From Diplocarpon mali (taxonomy: Eukaryota > Ascomycota > Leotiomycetes > Helotiales > Drepanopezizaceae), in the NCBI GenBank assembly GCA_024741835.1, contig JAENRP010000090.1:99148-156177 (forward strand): a stretch of DNA of 57,030 bases, in the 5' to 3' direction. The notes under the pieces were generated by a model, which was not told the DNA's origin, did no database searches, and saw only the letters and a list, made by a program, of their open reading frames with translations. The first letter of the stretch is position 1. The number at the start of each line of letters is the position of its first letter. Of the stretch, positions 44,038 through 55,845 are shown one piece after another. A program made the position numbers and the translations under genes.

Positions 44038-44345
44038 TTAAATGAAGAAGTTCTTCTTTGCTAAGGACGGCTCTTAATAATATCCTACCCCTTTTGAAAA
44101 TCGATTCGCGGTTATTTCGACTTTCGATAAAGTCAGGATCTTAAAGATCTTTTAGACAAATTAGGAGCTTAAGTATAGCTTATTAACTAGTATAATCGAG
44201 GAATGCTTTTATTAGCCGGATTTTCTTAACTACTCCTTTTGTAGAAGTGCTATAAGCAGAAGTTAGGAGAGCACTATGCTATTAGAATCCTTTTTCTATA
44301 GAACCTTTTTTTAACCGAATCCCTATTAAAACTAAAATCGGTAAA
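44038..44345 (+). other. Gyp-1 A3 leader, 308 nt
   Basis: Same length as the A1 and A2 leaders; starts TTAAATGAAGAAG. No gene. Confidence 0.7.
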
Positions 44346-46944
44346 ATGAATTCCCTACTAGCTAGAAGTCAGTAGATATAAAATATGCCTGGCTCGTTTA
44401 AGGAACCAGCTTCTATAGGGAGTACCCCTACTCTAGCCTCTAGGGCCGGACCTTCCTCTACTACTAAGGGCAAGAGACTATAATATTATAGCTAAGCTAA
44501 TTGAGATAAATAAGACTTTTCGAACTTAAACGTCTTATAAGGAATAGTCTTAGGTTTAAAGGAATCCTTGCAACGCTAAGATCAATCTAATCGATAATTG
44601 TAAAGCGAGATTAGTAGGATTGCTTAGGCTATCTTTAGCCTAAAGACCCTAGCTTATTAAAGCTAAGAGACGGCTTAGCGCGTGTATTAGACTATTAAGC
44701 GAGATTCTACCTACCCTCGCGAGACTTAGCCTCTTTTAGAAGTCGATATAGATATAAAATAGCTAAAAATTCAGCTGATCGAAAAGATCACCTCCTTTAA
44801 TAATAGAACCTCTTTAATATATAAGTAGTAGTTAGCTTTAGTTTGAGACTAATTGCAAGTTAACGCCGACTTATATCCAAATAAGCAAGCTCGCTAAGCC
44901 TTTATTTGAGGATCTACTATAGGATAAACCCGAATGTACTTCGAACCTTAGTACCTTTTAGAGACTAACTCCTTTTAGAACTATTAAGAAATGGTAGAAC
45001 TGTTAAGCAGTTACTTTTTAATTAGCTAAGAGGTAGACCTATTTCAATCTACTTTTTATTACCTTTATATAAGAGAAGCCGGTCATTTTAAAGAAACTTT
45101 CCTTTAGTTTTAAGCCTAATTCTAATCTGCCGCGATCTAAGGAAAGGTCTTAAGATCTAAGTGGTTCTTCTTTATATAGAATAAGATTACCCTTTAGCTT
45201 AGAGCTACTTGCGCTTTAGCTAAGGCCTCTTAAGGGAAGGACTATACTATTATAATTAACTAATTAAACGCCTTTGATACTAAATGCTAAAGTAATCAAC
45301 TTCTTAATCCTTTAATTAAAAGTAAGGCGACCTTAGTATTATATTAGAAGATATTCGGTTCGCTCTTTAATAAGACCGCTTGCGGTCTAAGCGCTAGAAG
45401 TACTACTTAAGCTTCTAGGATACTAGCCTTAAAGCCGACTACCCCTTTTTGCTAAGATATGCCAGCTAAGGCTAGTTCTCTTACTTTGCCCCTTAAGTAA
45501 GCTACCTATTAGACCTATGGCAAAACTGATTATTATAAGATTAAGTGCCCTTTTATAAGTAAAATTAATATCTTAAAAGATATAAAGGAATTTGATCCGA
45601 CTTTAGACTTAATTAAGAATAGGATCGAAATAGAGGAAGATTAGGAAAACGAAGAGGCTTAGGAAAAGACTCCTACTTAAGCTTATAAAAGTGCAACTTA
45701 TTAAAGCTAGATCTTAACTCTTTAATAAAAGGGAAGTAATTCCTAACCTCTTATACTATTAGTATAAATAGACTTAGAGTATTATTATTAGCTTTAGTAG
45801 ATACTAAAGCCCTTAGTTACCTATTTTTAAATCGTTCCCTTTCTATACGTCTTTCGAGAGCGACTGGCTTTAAAATTCTTCCTCTTCTAGCCCCTATTCC
45901 TATCTATAGATTTTAGAATACTATTTGTATATAAGCTATATACTATATGCGCTTTTACTTAATAATTAATAAAAGGCGTATTTACAATTGCCCTTAGGTT
46001 ATTCTTGACTTAGGCCAGCGTAATGCTATTATTAGAGTTAAATGGATGCGCCGATTCCGACTTAAACTTAATCCGAAGGAAAACCGATTTATATAGCCTT
46101 TATATTACCTCCTATCTCCTTAATTTGTAAAGGAAATTCTCATCTGTCTTCTCCCTTTTAAAGGACTTTGGATCCGATCTGATTATTAAGCTGACGTTAA
46201 TTATAGAGAATGAGAAATGGCTATAAATAAAGCTCGATAGATTAATAGAAGACAATCTTGCATTAATTTAATAGTCCTAGCTAGGCGCGAGATCCCTATT
46301 ACTATCCCTAAGCCAGCGCCCCTGCCTTTAACTAAGCCAGATCTAGGAAAACCGCCTAATACGAATCGACTATAATCTGACCCTATTCGCAAATGCCCTA
46401 AAGCTGCAGTTCCTATTTGCAAAATCAGCGCTAATGCCTTTTATTATAATATAAAGCGTAAAGAGATTAAGTTCTTTTAAACTAGTATTTATAAAGTAGA
46501 TAGGATTCTAAAGGAAAGATATAAGCCTAAGAATCCTAATATCGAAAAGCTAATTAATAATCGACTCTTAAAATAGTACTGATCTTTAAGATAAGCCTTC
46601 TTAAAAAGGGATGCGGATACCCTCCCTTCCTATTAGTACTACAATTATAAGATATAGCTAGAAGGACCTTTGCCTAACGCCTATTTGCCCCTTTACCGTC
46701 AATCTACTAAGGAGCTTAAGGTTATAAAGGAGTACTTACTTAAGAATTTAAATAAAGGCTTTATTAAGACAAGTACTAGCCCCTTCGCTTCGCTAGTACT
46801 ATTTATAAAGAAGGCCGACGGTAGCCTCCGATTTTATATAGACTATTAGAAGCTAAATGCACTAACTCGGAAGGACGCTTACCCGATTCTAAGGATAGAC
46901 GAGCTTTTAAGGCGAGTATCTAAAGCTAAGATTTTTATAAAACT
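44346..46944 (+). pseudogene. Gyp-1 A3 gag, protease and first part of RT
   Basis: Gag from ATG 44346. The zinc-knuckle remnant TYGKTDYYKIKC ends at 45548 in the gag frame. Protease ALVDTKALSYLFLN begins at 45791, 1,445 nt after the gag start and so in the -1 frame, as in A1 and A2. RT follows in the protease frame: LFIKKADGSLRFYIDY at 46799-46846, then ILRIDELLRRVSKAKIFIK up to the C2 insertion. Knuckle Cys and protease Gly are lost by transitions. Confidence 0.9.
46940..46944. repeat. Target-site duplication AAACT, left copy (C2 into A3)
   Basis: Repeated at 53084-53088. Confidence 0.95.
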
Positions 46945-47139
46945 TATTAAGCTTAAGTGAGTCGGCGCAGTAGGTATAGGAAACTTCTAGAGGTCGATAG
47001 TCGATATATTAGTAAGAGTTAAGGAAGGAAGGTTACCCCTTTCTTCCCTATAGCTATATATATATCAATATCTTACTAATTAAGCAATAGGGTTATATAA
47101 TAATACATTAGAGTAATAGCTATATCACCTATCTTAATA
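46945..47139 (-). repeat. Cop-2 LTR (C2, 3' LTR), 195 bp
   Basis: TATTAAGCTTAAGTGAGTC...TATCTTAATA. Confidence 0.95.
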
Positions 47140-47458
47140 CCCTTACTTAGACCTTACTCTAATTAACTTATAATTAGGAAAATAACAACTATCCTTTTGC
47201 GCTAATCCAACTCTTAGGTATCTCTTAAAATTAAAAATAATCAATTAATAGCAACTTCTATTAAAATCACTAATCCTATTCGTAAGGTAGGACCGGGAGT
47301 CAAATTTCCTAAAAGCGTTCCTTTATAAGACTATATAACTTAACTTGCAGTCTAGGCCTAGGAGTTGATTTAAAAACTTTCCTTTATAAGACTATATAAC
47401 CTAACTCGCAAGGTAGGCCTAGGAGTTGTCCTTAAGCTTGCTAAGCTCCTACTATCTT
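47140..47458 (-). other. Cop-2 C2 3' region
   Basis: Purine tract complement (CCCTTACTT) beside the LTR and three hairpin units at 47278-47300, 47343-47365 and 47404-47426, matching C1. No gene. Confidence 0.75.
47278..47426 (-). repeat. Three 23-bp hairpin units at the Cop-2 C2 3' end
   Basis: Best unit, 47343-47365, reads ACTTGCAGTC, TAG, GCCTAGGAGT; 47404-47426 reads ACTCGCAAGG, TAG, GCCTAGGAGT. Confidence 0.85.
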
Positions 47459-50400
47459 CTATAACCTTAGCATATCTTTAAACGCTTTGAACTTTGCAAC
47501 TGTCTTTAATAGCTTTATAAATTTATCTACTACTATTCGATCGGTTAGGATATAGGTAATCGATAACTTATTCTTTATAATAAGGTCGTAGATAAAGTAA
47601 TAGGTAATATCAATATATTTCGATCGCTTATATAAGTATAGATTCTTTACAAGTGCAATCGCCCTTATATTATCTGCTTAAAGATTAATATAGTTCCTAT
47701 CTTATCTAATATACTTAGCGAAACCTATATCTTTTAGAACTTAAGCAATTTATAATCCTTACTTATAATTTGATAATATCGATATATATTCGGCCTTAGT
47801 ACTTATAGTAGCTACTGATTTCTACTTCCTACTTCCTTATAATATAGGTCTACTATATAGTACTGCTATACTTTTAAATATACTTTTCTAACCTTTTATA
47901 TTTGCCTAATCGGAATCGGTATATACCTTAAGCTTTGCGCTTATATATTTCGTTAGTCTATATCTCACCTTCTATATAATTATCAATTAAAGGTACTTTT
48001 TAAGTCGCTTGACTATATTCTTATATTAAATCGTCGGATCCTTTAGGTTTTAACTAAGTTGCCTAATAATAAAGGCGATATCTAGTCTTATATATACCAT
48101 AGTATATATAATCGCTCTAATATCCTATTAGTACTTCTTCAGATCTCCTCTTTACTTATTTTCATTAGTAGGCTCTAACTTATTATACTTTCCTTCGATT
48201 AGAGTATACTTTAACTTAAAGTTAGAAGTATAAGTAAAGAGTCCTATTCGGTCTAGGATCTTCTTAATATACTACTCTTAATCTAACCAGAGTTCTTAAA
48301 TAGAGCAGTTCCTTATGACGTAGATGCTAAGGATCTTATGAATTCCCCTTAGATCCTTAGTATTAAAACGTTTCCGAATTGTTATAAAGAACCAATCCAA
48401 TTAAGTAGTTATTTTTACAGCTATAGTAATATCATCAATATATAGTAGCAACTTGATTCTACGCTTAGCATAGGTAAACAGATAAGGGTCAGCTAAGCTT
48501 TAAACGAATCCTATTTCTACTAAAGCAAAGCTATATAAGAGGTTCTAATTATAAGCTGATTATTTAAGCCTATAAATACTATAGAGTATATAAAGAGAGT
48601 AGCTAATATATATAGGAATACTATTAGGTTAAGAGAGAAAAATCCATTCCTTTATAATTGCTTTAGTAAATGCATTTTTAATATTATACTATTTGTATTT
48701 AAGGTCCTTAGCGGCTACTATTGCTATAAATATGCGAAAGGTATTTATACAAACTATTAGCGCAAATGTATCGAAGTAGTCTTCTCTATATTATTAGGAA
48801 AAGCCCTTAGCTATAAGCCTTACCTTATAATACTCTAGGGTTCTATCTATATATATCTTAATTATAAAGACCTACTTTATTAATACTAGGTTCATATCCT
48901 TTGGCATCAGTTCCTTTATCTATATACCATTTGCAATAAGAGAGCTTATCTCCTTTTAAATTACCTCACTCTATACTGCTCTATTCTCCGGATCGTTAAT
49001 AGCTTTATCGTACGTTTTTAAAAGAGAGATTTTCATTATCCTCCTAGCGGCTAGGAACGTATTATCTTTATTAAAGCTCTATTAAAGTTCGAGCTTGTAA
49101 ATCCTATACGCTATTATAGCCTAGATACGCTTAGACTTACGTTTATCTAAAGTATCTTCCGATTCTAAGTCTCTATTCCTCTTTAAAGGCGTAGGTTTAG
49201 CTATAGGTTCTATAGGCTTATTATCTAAGGAACCGCTTTCTAGTAGTAGAGGCTTATTATTACTTATACCTATTTCAAAAACATCCTTTACTATAAGTAC
49301 TTTTACTAAAGGAATAATAATATTAAAGTTATTCTATACTTTAAGCAGTTTGCAGATAATAAGAATAGTCTATTCGGCCTTTAGGCGACTAGCAGGTTAT
49401 CAATTAGTAAGTGCGCTTAATATACCTAAGCTTAAAGAGAGGGGTTATTAGTTCGGCTTAATAGTATTACTATTAAGTGGTATACTTTGCGAATTTCTAA
49501 GTATGCAAAGCTTTAAAAATAGCTCCTCCCTATTTTAAGATTTATCGAACTTAACTACTAAGGATATTATTACTTACCTTAAGTCTAGCGCATATATTAT
49601 CTATTGCTTTATTATCTATTTAATATACTTAATAAATATATACTCTTTACCTTAGTCTATTAGCTTTTTGCTCTTTATACCCGCAGGCTAGGACTTTAGG
49701 CTAATATAAGAGTAGTAGATGCTTCTAAAGACGCAGATATAGTCTAGGCTTAGTTTCTATTTGAAATATGCCTTATATAGCAATATTTAAGTGCTATTAA
49801 CTATTAGTCTATTACTTATTCTATTTTATAAGTATATATCTGCCTTAACCGCAAGGTCTTAGAATTCTAATAGCAAGTTAGCATCTTGCAATAGAGCGCA
49901 ATAGTTAGTCTCTACTTGCTAAATGCTTCGCTTAATAATGCTATTCTAATAGGAGCCTTTGTATATTATAATTAGTTTATAATAAACTCCTTATTTTACC
50001 TATTTATCAAGCTTTACCCTAATCTCTAATGCATTATCAGACTTAATAGCTATTAGCTTTAACTAAGTCTAGTATTCCTCTATTACTTTCCAAGTTTCCA
50101 ACTTTTCTATAAGCTTAGATTTGGTCCTAGTGCAAATAGTCCATATCTACCAAGTGGAATTATCTACTATTTAAGAAAACTAATTATTTCCTTTAATTAA
50201 GGTTATAAATAGTCCAGCAGTATTAATAGATATTAGCACTAGTATCGAATCTTTTTATAGACTAAGCTTAGTTCGCGTCCGATTTCGAAGTTTTATTAGC
50301 TTATAAATTCGGCATATTAGGCGATCCTTTAGTACTTGGATCTTCCGTTTTAAGGTCGAGACCTTATATAGGCCCTTTAATTTCTCTGGCCCTAGATGCG

Positions 50401-52483
50401 CGAATAGCTTTAGTAGCCTGTTGTCAGTCGATACTTTATCGTCGGCGGCTGGAAAGGACTGGTAATAGCAGTTCGAGGTTTTGCCGTTTTCCAGTTGCAA
50501 GCCTAGCTTAAGAGTCGTTTTTAATAAAACTGCAAGATCTACTTATAGTCTTAGCTTAGGAGTCGATTTCCTAGGAATAGTAAGATCTACTTGCAGTCCT
50601 AGCTTAAGAGTTATTTCTGACAAATTCGCAAGTTTCACTTATAGTCTTAGCCTAAGAGTCATTTCTGCGAATTTCACTTGCAATCCTAGCCTAAGAGTCA
50701 TTATTAGCAAATTTGCAGAATCTACTTATAGTCCTAGCTTAGGAGTCATTTCTATTAAATTCACTTATAATCCTAGCTTAGGAGTCATTTTTAAAAATAC
50801 CTTACAATCTACCTATAATCCTAGCTTAAGAGTTATTTTTACGAATTTTACTTATAATCCTAGCTTAAGAGTCTATCTATTCTCCTTATTTTTACTTAAT
50901 TGTATTAAAGTAAAGAGTGTACTTTCCTTAAAGGAGCCCACTTATAGGTCCGGCCTAAGAATCAATTTCTATAATATTACCTTTAAAATAATATAAAGTC
51001 CATCTTTGATTTTAACCTTAAAGATCACTTTATAATTATTATTTATAAACTATATAAATTGATTATTAAAAACTCCTATATAATTCAACTCTATATAGAT
51101 CTTGCAGCTAAATAAGAGATTGATGCCTAAGCTAAGTATAAGAAGAACATTTTATAAAAGGAAAGAAACGCTAGTAATATTCATCTCTACTATACCTATT
51201 AAGTCTATATATAACCTTCTACTACCAACTTTAATAGAGCGCCTTTTTATTTTAATAAGTAGGCCTTTAAATAGGTAGGGTTTATTAGTCATATATATTA
51301 TATAACTAGTATTACTATACCAATCGGATTCAAAGATCTTATAAAGATCGGCTTTTAAAACGTAAGCATCTTTATTATAATTATTATCTAAATTATCGAA
51401 AGTGGATTTAGGTTTAAATAACCTACTATTATTATTAGAGGTATCTACTAAAGTTCTAGCTAAATAGCCTTTTCCTTTGCCTTTCCTTAATAGTTGCAGC
51501 CTTTAGTAGGATAAGGGCAGTTTACTTCTTAACTTCTACTTTGATTACTTTTTAATATTAAAGCTAGCAATTATATTGATCAGTTGCCTTTTAACTTTAC
51601 AATTAGTAATATTATAAGTACTATTATAGAAGTAGCATCTCCGATAAGCTTAAGGGCTTATCCTACGCTCCTTCCTCTTCTTAGGCTTATCGTTACCTTA
51701 TAACGCAGCATTTGCCAACTTAGAGCGTCCTTCAAGGTCTTACTTAACAATTCAAAGGAGGTTGATCTTCTTATAGATCTTAAGGTTAGGTTAAATAAGA
51801 AGAGATTGTTTTATAATAGCAAACTTAAGAGAGAGGCTATTAAGTAGGAAACTAAAAAGCTAAGTTTCCTTAAAAGTCATAGCTATCCTAGGATCTACGG
51901 CTCTTACTCTCTTCCTTACTTTATATAATATAAATTAAGCAGAGTCTATATTTATATCTATATCCTTACTATCTTTATCTTTTCTATATTAAAATAAAGT
52001 GATCTACTATAGTAGATACTAAATATTAAGGGCAGTTGTTTAAAAGTATTTTACTTTTAAAGTATCCTATTTTATCTTTATATTATTATAAATTCAAATA
52101 AAATCTCTATCTTTATCACTTAAACCTCTATTAATCTTAAGCTTATATTTAATTAAGGCTAGCTTATACTCCTTCTCCTTTTCTATATTTAAAATCTGCC
52201 TTTAGGATTCTTAGTTATTATCTACTAAGGCTCCTAGGCTAAGCTTATTTAATATATCTAGCAAATCCTTAGCAGTTATATTAACTATTAAAGTGGAAGT
52301 AGACAAATTAGTAGAAGGAGTATAAGGGGCTATTCTCGCGTATTTAATAAGTGTCTTTTAAATTGCTATTTCAATACCTTTGCTCTTAAAGTAAAGCTTT
52401 AAATTATCAAACTATTATTACTAGTTCTTTTAAAAGAGTTAGAGGTCTTTAGGTCTAGTGTTTCAATTGGAATCGGAAGCCAT
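47459..52483 (-). pseudogene. Cop-2 C2 gag-pol polyprotein, one frame, stop-broken
   Basis: 1,675 codons from ATG (52483-52481) to TAG at 47461-47459, in one frame. Layout as in C1: gag, protease, hairpin array, pre-integrase, integrase, RT, RNase H. The segment at 50255-50500 (GKTSNCYYQSFPAADDKVST, AHLGPEKLKGLYKV, RLICRIYKLIKLRN) shows the pre-integrase His and Cys pair region open. The RT box reads IYIDDI (about 48425-48445), intact. Fifteen residues shorter than C1 because of the 45-bp deletion directly before AHLGPEKL. It retains several TAG/TAA stops, so it is not expected to be active. Confidence 0.93.
50493..50962 (-). repeat. Ten-unit in-frame array of the 23-bp hairpin repeat (C2)
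   Basis: Unit starts: 50493, 50541, 50589, 50637, 50676, 50724, 50763, 50811, 50850 and 50940. Periods 48, 48, 48, 39, 48, 39, 48, 39 and 90, identical to C1, so the array predates both insertions. The repeats also leave the plus strand open for 171 codons (50481-50996), which I treat as a by-product. Confidence 0.93.
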
Positions 52484-52876
52484 TGCTATTTTAAATAGAA
52501 TTGCGTTTAAAATCAAATAAATTAAATAGTTAAAGGCACTCCTCTTATCGAAAAGTTAAAATGATTAAATAGCAGGTATTATAGAAGTATTAAATAGGGA
52601 GGAAGTCCTTTTATCAAAAAGGGTTTTTAGGCTATAACACAAGGAATCACACCTCTTATAAAATATAGTAAAGTAAGGAATCACACCTTTTGCAGTACTA
52701 AAGGGTTATAAAGTAAGGAATCACACCTCTTGCAATATAAGTTGGCTAAATAGGGAATCATACCTCCTATTCGCCGATTGCTCGCCTTTTACTATAAGTC
52801 TTATTCAACTTCCTACTAATAGTTACAATACAAGTGCTTTCCAAAGGAAGTTAATAATCTATTATCGGTCTATTTA
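52484..52876 (-). other. Cop-2 C2 leader with four spaced repeats
   Basis: Four AAGGAATCACACCT-type motifs (plus strand) at about 52640-52770. Otherwise no features. Confidence 0.78.
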
Positions 52877-52888
52877 AGGCTTATAACC
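52877..52888 (-). other. Cop-2 C2 primer-binding site
   Basis: Sense strand GGTTATAAGCCT next to the 5' LTR; half-tRNA(iMet) type as in C1. Confidence 0.65.
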
Positions 52889-53083
52889 TATTAAGCTTAA
52901 GTGAATCGGTATAATAGGTATAGGAAACTTCTAAAGGTCGATAGTTAATATATTAGTAAGAGTTAAGGAAGGAAGGTTACCCCTTTCTTCCTTATAGCTA
53001 TATACGTATCAATATCCTACTGACTAAGCAGTAGGGTCACATGATAATACATCGGAGTAATGGCTGTATCACCTATCTTAATA
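52889..53083 (-). repeat. Cop-2 LTR (C2, 5' LTR), 195 bp
   Basis: TATTAAGCTTAAGTGAATC...CTATCTTAATA followed by AAACT. Confidence 0.95.
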
Positions 53084-53088
53084 AAACT
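53084..53088. repeat. Target-site duplication AAACT, right copy
   Basis: Partner of 46940-46944. Confidence 0.95.
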
Positions 53089-55245
53089 GGATATTTGAGC
53101 CGCTTTCAATCGAATACAAATAGACCTTAAATTAAAGGAATATACTACCTTTCGAATAAGGTATAGATCCTATAAATGTAAGGTTCTTTTATTTAGCCTT
53201 TATAATAGACCTAGTACTTACTAGTAGTATATAAATAATATTCTTTTAAATTACTTAAATGATTTTTATATAGCGTATTTAAATGATATTTTAATTTACT
53301 TTAAGAATATTAAAGAGTATTAAGGCTATATTAAAAGGGTGCTGAAACGACTCTTAAAAGCTGGCCTTTAAGCAGATATTAAGAAGTACGAGTTCTATAT
53401 TACTTAAACTTAATATCTTAGATATATTCTAATAATAACTAGGATTGAACTAGACCTTGAAAAGGTCGAACTATTACGCAATTAGAAGTACTTAAAAACT
53501 ATTATTAGAGTAAAGTCTTACTTAGGATTTTGCAGGTTTTATTAATAATTTATTTGCAACTTTAGACTAATCGCTAAACCCCTTTCTATTCTAACCCGAC
53601 CGATAGTGCCCTAGAATTGGATAGAAGAGTACTGAATCGCTTTTAAAGAGCTTTGCAAGCAGCTGCTTTCAATTTAGTAGATTTACCATTTTAACCCCGA
53701 CTTGCTTATAAAGCTAGAAACTGATGCCTCTAATAGCGTTATTGCTAGAGTACTTTCTTAGTAATACTCCGATAAGCAATAGTACCTAATCGGCTTCTAT
53801 TCGCATATACTCTTTAGCTATAAACTTAATTAGGAAATATATAATAAGGAACTCTTTACTATTATTGAATCCTATTATAAATAGAGACCTGAGCTTATAT
53901 TACTTAAGGAGCAAGTTAATATTTACTTAAATTACCGCTCCCTTAAGTACTTTATAACTATTAAAGTTCTAATTGCGAAATAATACTAATAGATGGAATT
54001 CCTATCTGACTTCAATTTTCGAATTATATATACTCTTAGTAAAGACAATTAGAGGGCTAATATTCTTAGCCGCTAAGAGTAGGATATGCTAGTTTATAAA
54101 TAAGCGAAGCTAGATAGCCGATCCTAAGTTCTAATTTCCCTAGCCTAGTTGGACCCTTAAATCAATACCGAATTAGCTGAAAAATTTCTCGCCGAATCTG
54201 CTAAAGGTACCCTTGCCTTAATATTAACTAATACTCTCGATTCGACTCTAAATCGACCTAAGGATTCCTTTAATTTAATTAAAAAGCTTTATTAAGACAA
54301 TTGCGAATCCTTTTAAGAGATTTGCGCTAACCTTCTTAAGAACTACTCTTTAAAAGACAGATTGATTTACTTTAAGGAGCGTCTTTGCGTATGCTATAAT
54401 ACTCCTTTATATACTTATCTAATTTAAGAAGCTTATAACCAACCTTCAAGCGCGCACCCTAGTGGCTTAAAGACCTACTAGCTACTTGCTCTTAAGTACT
54501 ATTAGGTTAGGATAGGTTCGGACTATAAAAGATTTATTATAAACTGCAGACCTTATTAATTCTTATATTTAAAGATAACTAAATAATAAGGCCTCTTATA
54601 GCCTCTCCCTATTCCTAACTATCTTATACAGCACTTATATATGGATTTTAAAGATTTCCCTCTTAATAAGCATAGTTTTGATCGAATCTTGGTTTTTATA
54701 AACCGACTTAATAAGAGCGCTATTACGATCCTTTATTATAAAGATATCAACGCTTAAGGAACTGCCTGATTATTTATTTAATAGATATATCGATTCGGCT
54801 ATACTCTAGAGATAATTACCTCTAACTGAGGCCCCTAATTCGTCTCCTTATTTTAGAAAGAGTTCTGCTGTATTATTAGTATTAAGATTAAACTCTTTAT
54901 AATATACTATAAGGAGACTGACGGCTAAACGGAGATTATAAATAAGTATACTAATTTAAAGCTATGGCCTTTTGTTAATTACTATTAAGATAATTAGAGT
55001 AAACTGATTCTATTAATAGATTGTGCGCAATCGACTCTCCTTTACGCTTCAATTAGTATGACCTTATATTAGCTTAAGTATAGAGTTACGCCTTAAATAA
55101 GTTGGGACTGGATCTCTTTAAAAACGTCTAGCCTATAGGAGAAATTGAATTAAGTAAAGGCTAGGCTTATAGTAGAAAGGATGTACGCAGCTTAGAAAGT
55201 AGCAAAAGGCAATATGGAATGCGCTTAAAAGAAAATGCGTAAGTC
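53089..55245 (+). pseudogene. Gyp-1 A3 RT, RNase H and integrase, continuing after C2
   Basis: RT resumes directly across C2: IFIK before, then LDI and AAFNRIQIDLKL after. The box is AYLNDILIY near 53267-53295, with Asn for the first Asp. RNase H is at about 53690-54080. The integrase core includes the Asp in LYMDFKDFP (about 54636) and a TSN.GP block where Asp reads as Asn (about 54820). It is cut off at 55245 by C3 within the post-core region (NMECA-KKMRKS). Stops are mostly TAG/TAA. Confidence 0.9.
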
Positions 55246-55440
55246 TGTTGAGATAGGTGATACAGCCATCACTCCGATGTATTATCATATGACCTTACTG
55301 CTTAGTTAGTAGGATATTAATACATATATAGCTATAGGGAAGAAAGGGGTAACTTTCCTTCTTTAACTCTTATTAATATATCGACTATCGACCTTTAGAA
55401 GTTTCCTATACCTATTGCGCCAACTTACTTAAGCTTAATA
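55246..55440 (+). repeat. Cop-2 LTR (C3, 5' LTR), 195 bp
   Basis: Starts with intact TGTTGAGATAGG and ends AAGCTTAATA; reverse complement of the C1/C2 LTRs. Confidence 0.95.
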
Positions 55441-55845
55441 GGTTATAAGCCTTAGATAGACCGATAATAGATTATTAACTTCCTTTAGAAAGCACTTGCG
55501 CCGCAACTATTAGTAGGAAGTTAAATAAGACTTATAGTAAGAGGCGAGCAATCGGCGAATAGGAGGTGTGATTCCCTATTTAACTAACCTATATTATAAA
55601 AGGTGTGATTCCTTGCTTTATAACCCTTTAGTACTATAAGAGGTATAATTCCTTACTTTACTATATTTTATAAGAGGTATGATTCCCTATATTATAGCCT
55701 AAAAACCCTTTTTAATAAGAGGACTTCCTCCCTATTTAATACTTCTATAATACCTGCTATTTAATCATTTCAACTTTTCAATAGGAGGAGTGCCCTTAAC
55801 TATTTAATTTATTTGATTTTAAATGCAATTCTATTTGAAATAGTA
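55441..55845 (+). other. Cop-2 C3 primer site and leader with four repeats
   Basis: GGTTATAAGCCT at 55441-55452 is the half-tRNA(iMet)-type site. AGGTGTGATTCC-type motifs are at 55564, 55601, 55641 and 55675 (spacing 37, 40, 34). No gene. Confidence 0.8.

Larger units (their letters stand above)
46945..53083 (-). mobile_element. Cop-2 copy C2, complete Copia element
   Basis: 6,139 bp, 195-bp LTRs, duplicated AAACT. Collinear with C1 except for a 45-bp in-frame deletion near 50405. Less decayed: gag ATG and RT YIDD are intact. Confidence 0.96.
43731..55245 (+). mobile_element. Gyp-1 copy A3, plus strand, carrying C2 and broken by C3
   Basis: Inverted relative to A1/A2. The 5' LTR is at the left. 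C2 is inserted in the RT (duplicated AAACT) and C3 interrupts the integrase at 55245/55246; the rest of A3 must lie beyond the window. Gag start ATG is intact. Confidence 0.94.

Noticed and set aside
44346..46944. Minus-strand ORF 46201-46422 as a gene
   Set aside because: Shadow of A3 pol on the other strand, without domain similarity.
50481..50996. 171-codon plus-strand ORF as a host gene
   Set aside because: It lies antisense within the Cop-2 C2 polyprotein and consists of the hairpin repeats; C1 has the same region with a shorter opening. Reported as a repeat by-product.
16040..53083. Reassignment of TAG/TAA as sense codons
   Set aside because: The same positions vary between copies as transitions, other RIP-type missense changes and lost start codons accompany them, and Trp as well as Gln sites are affected.
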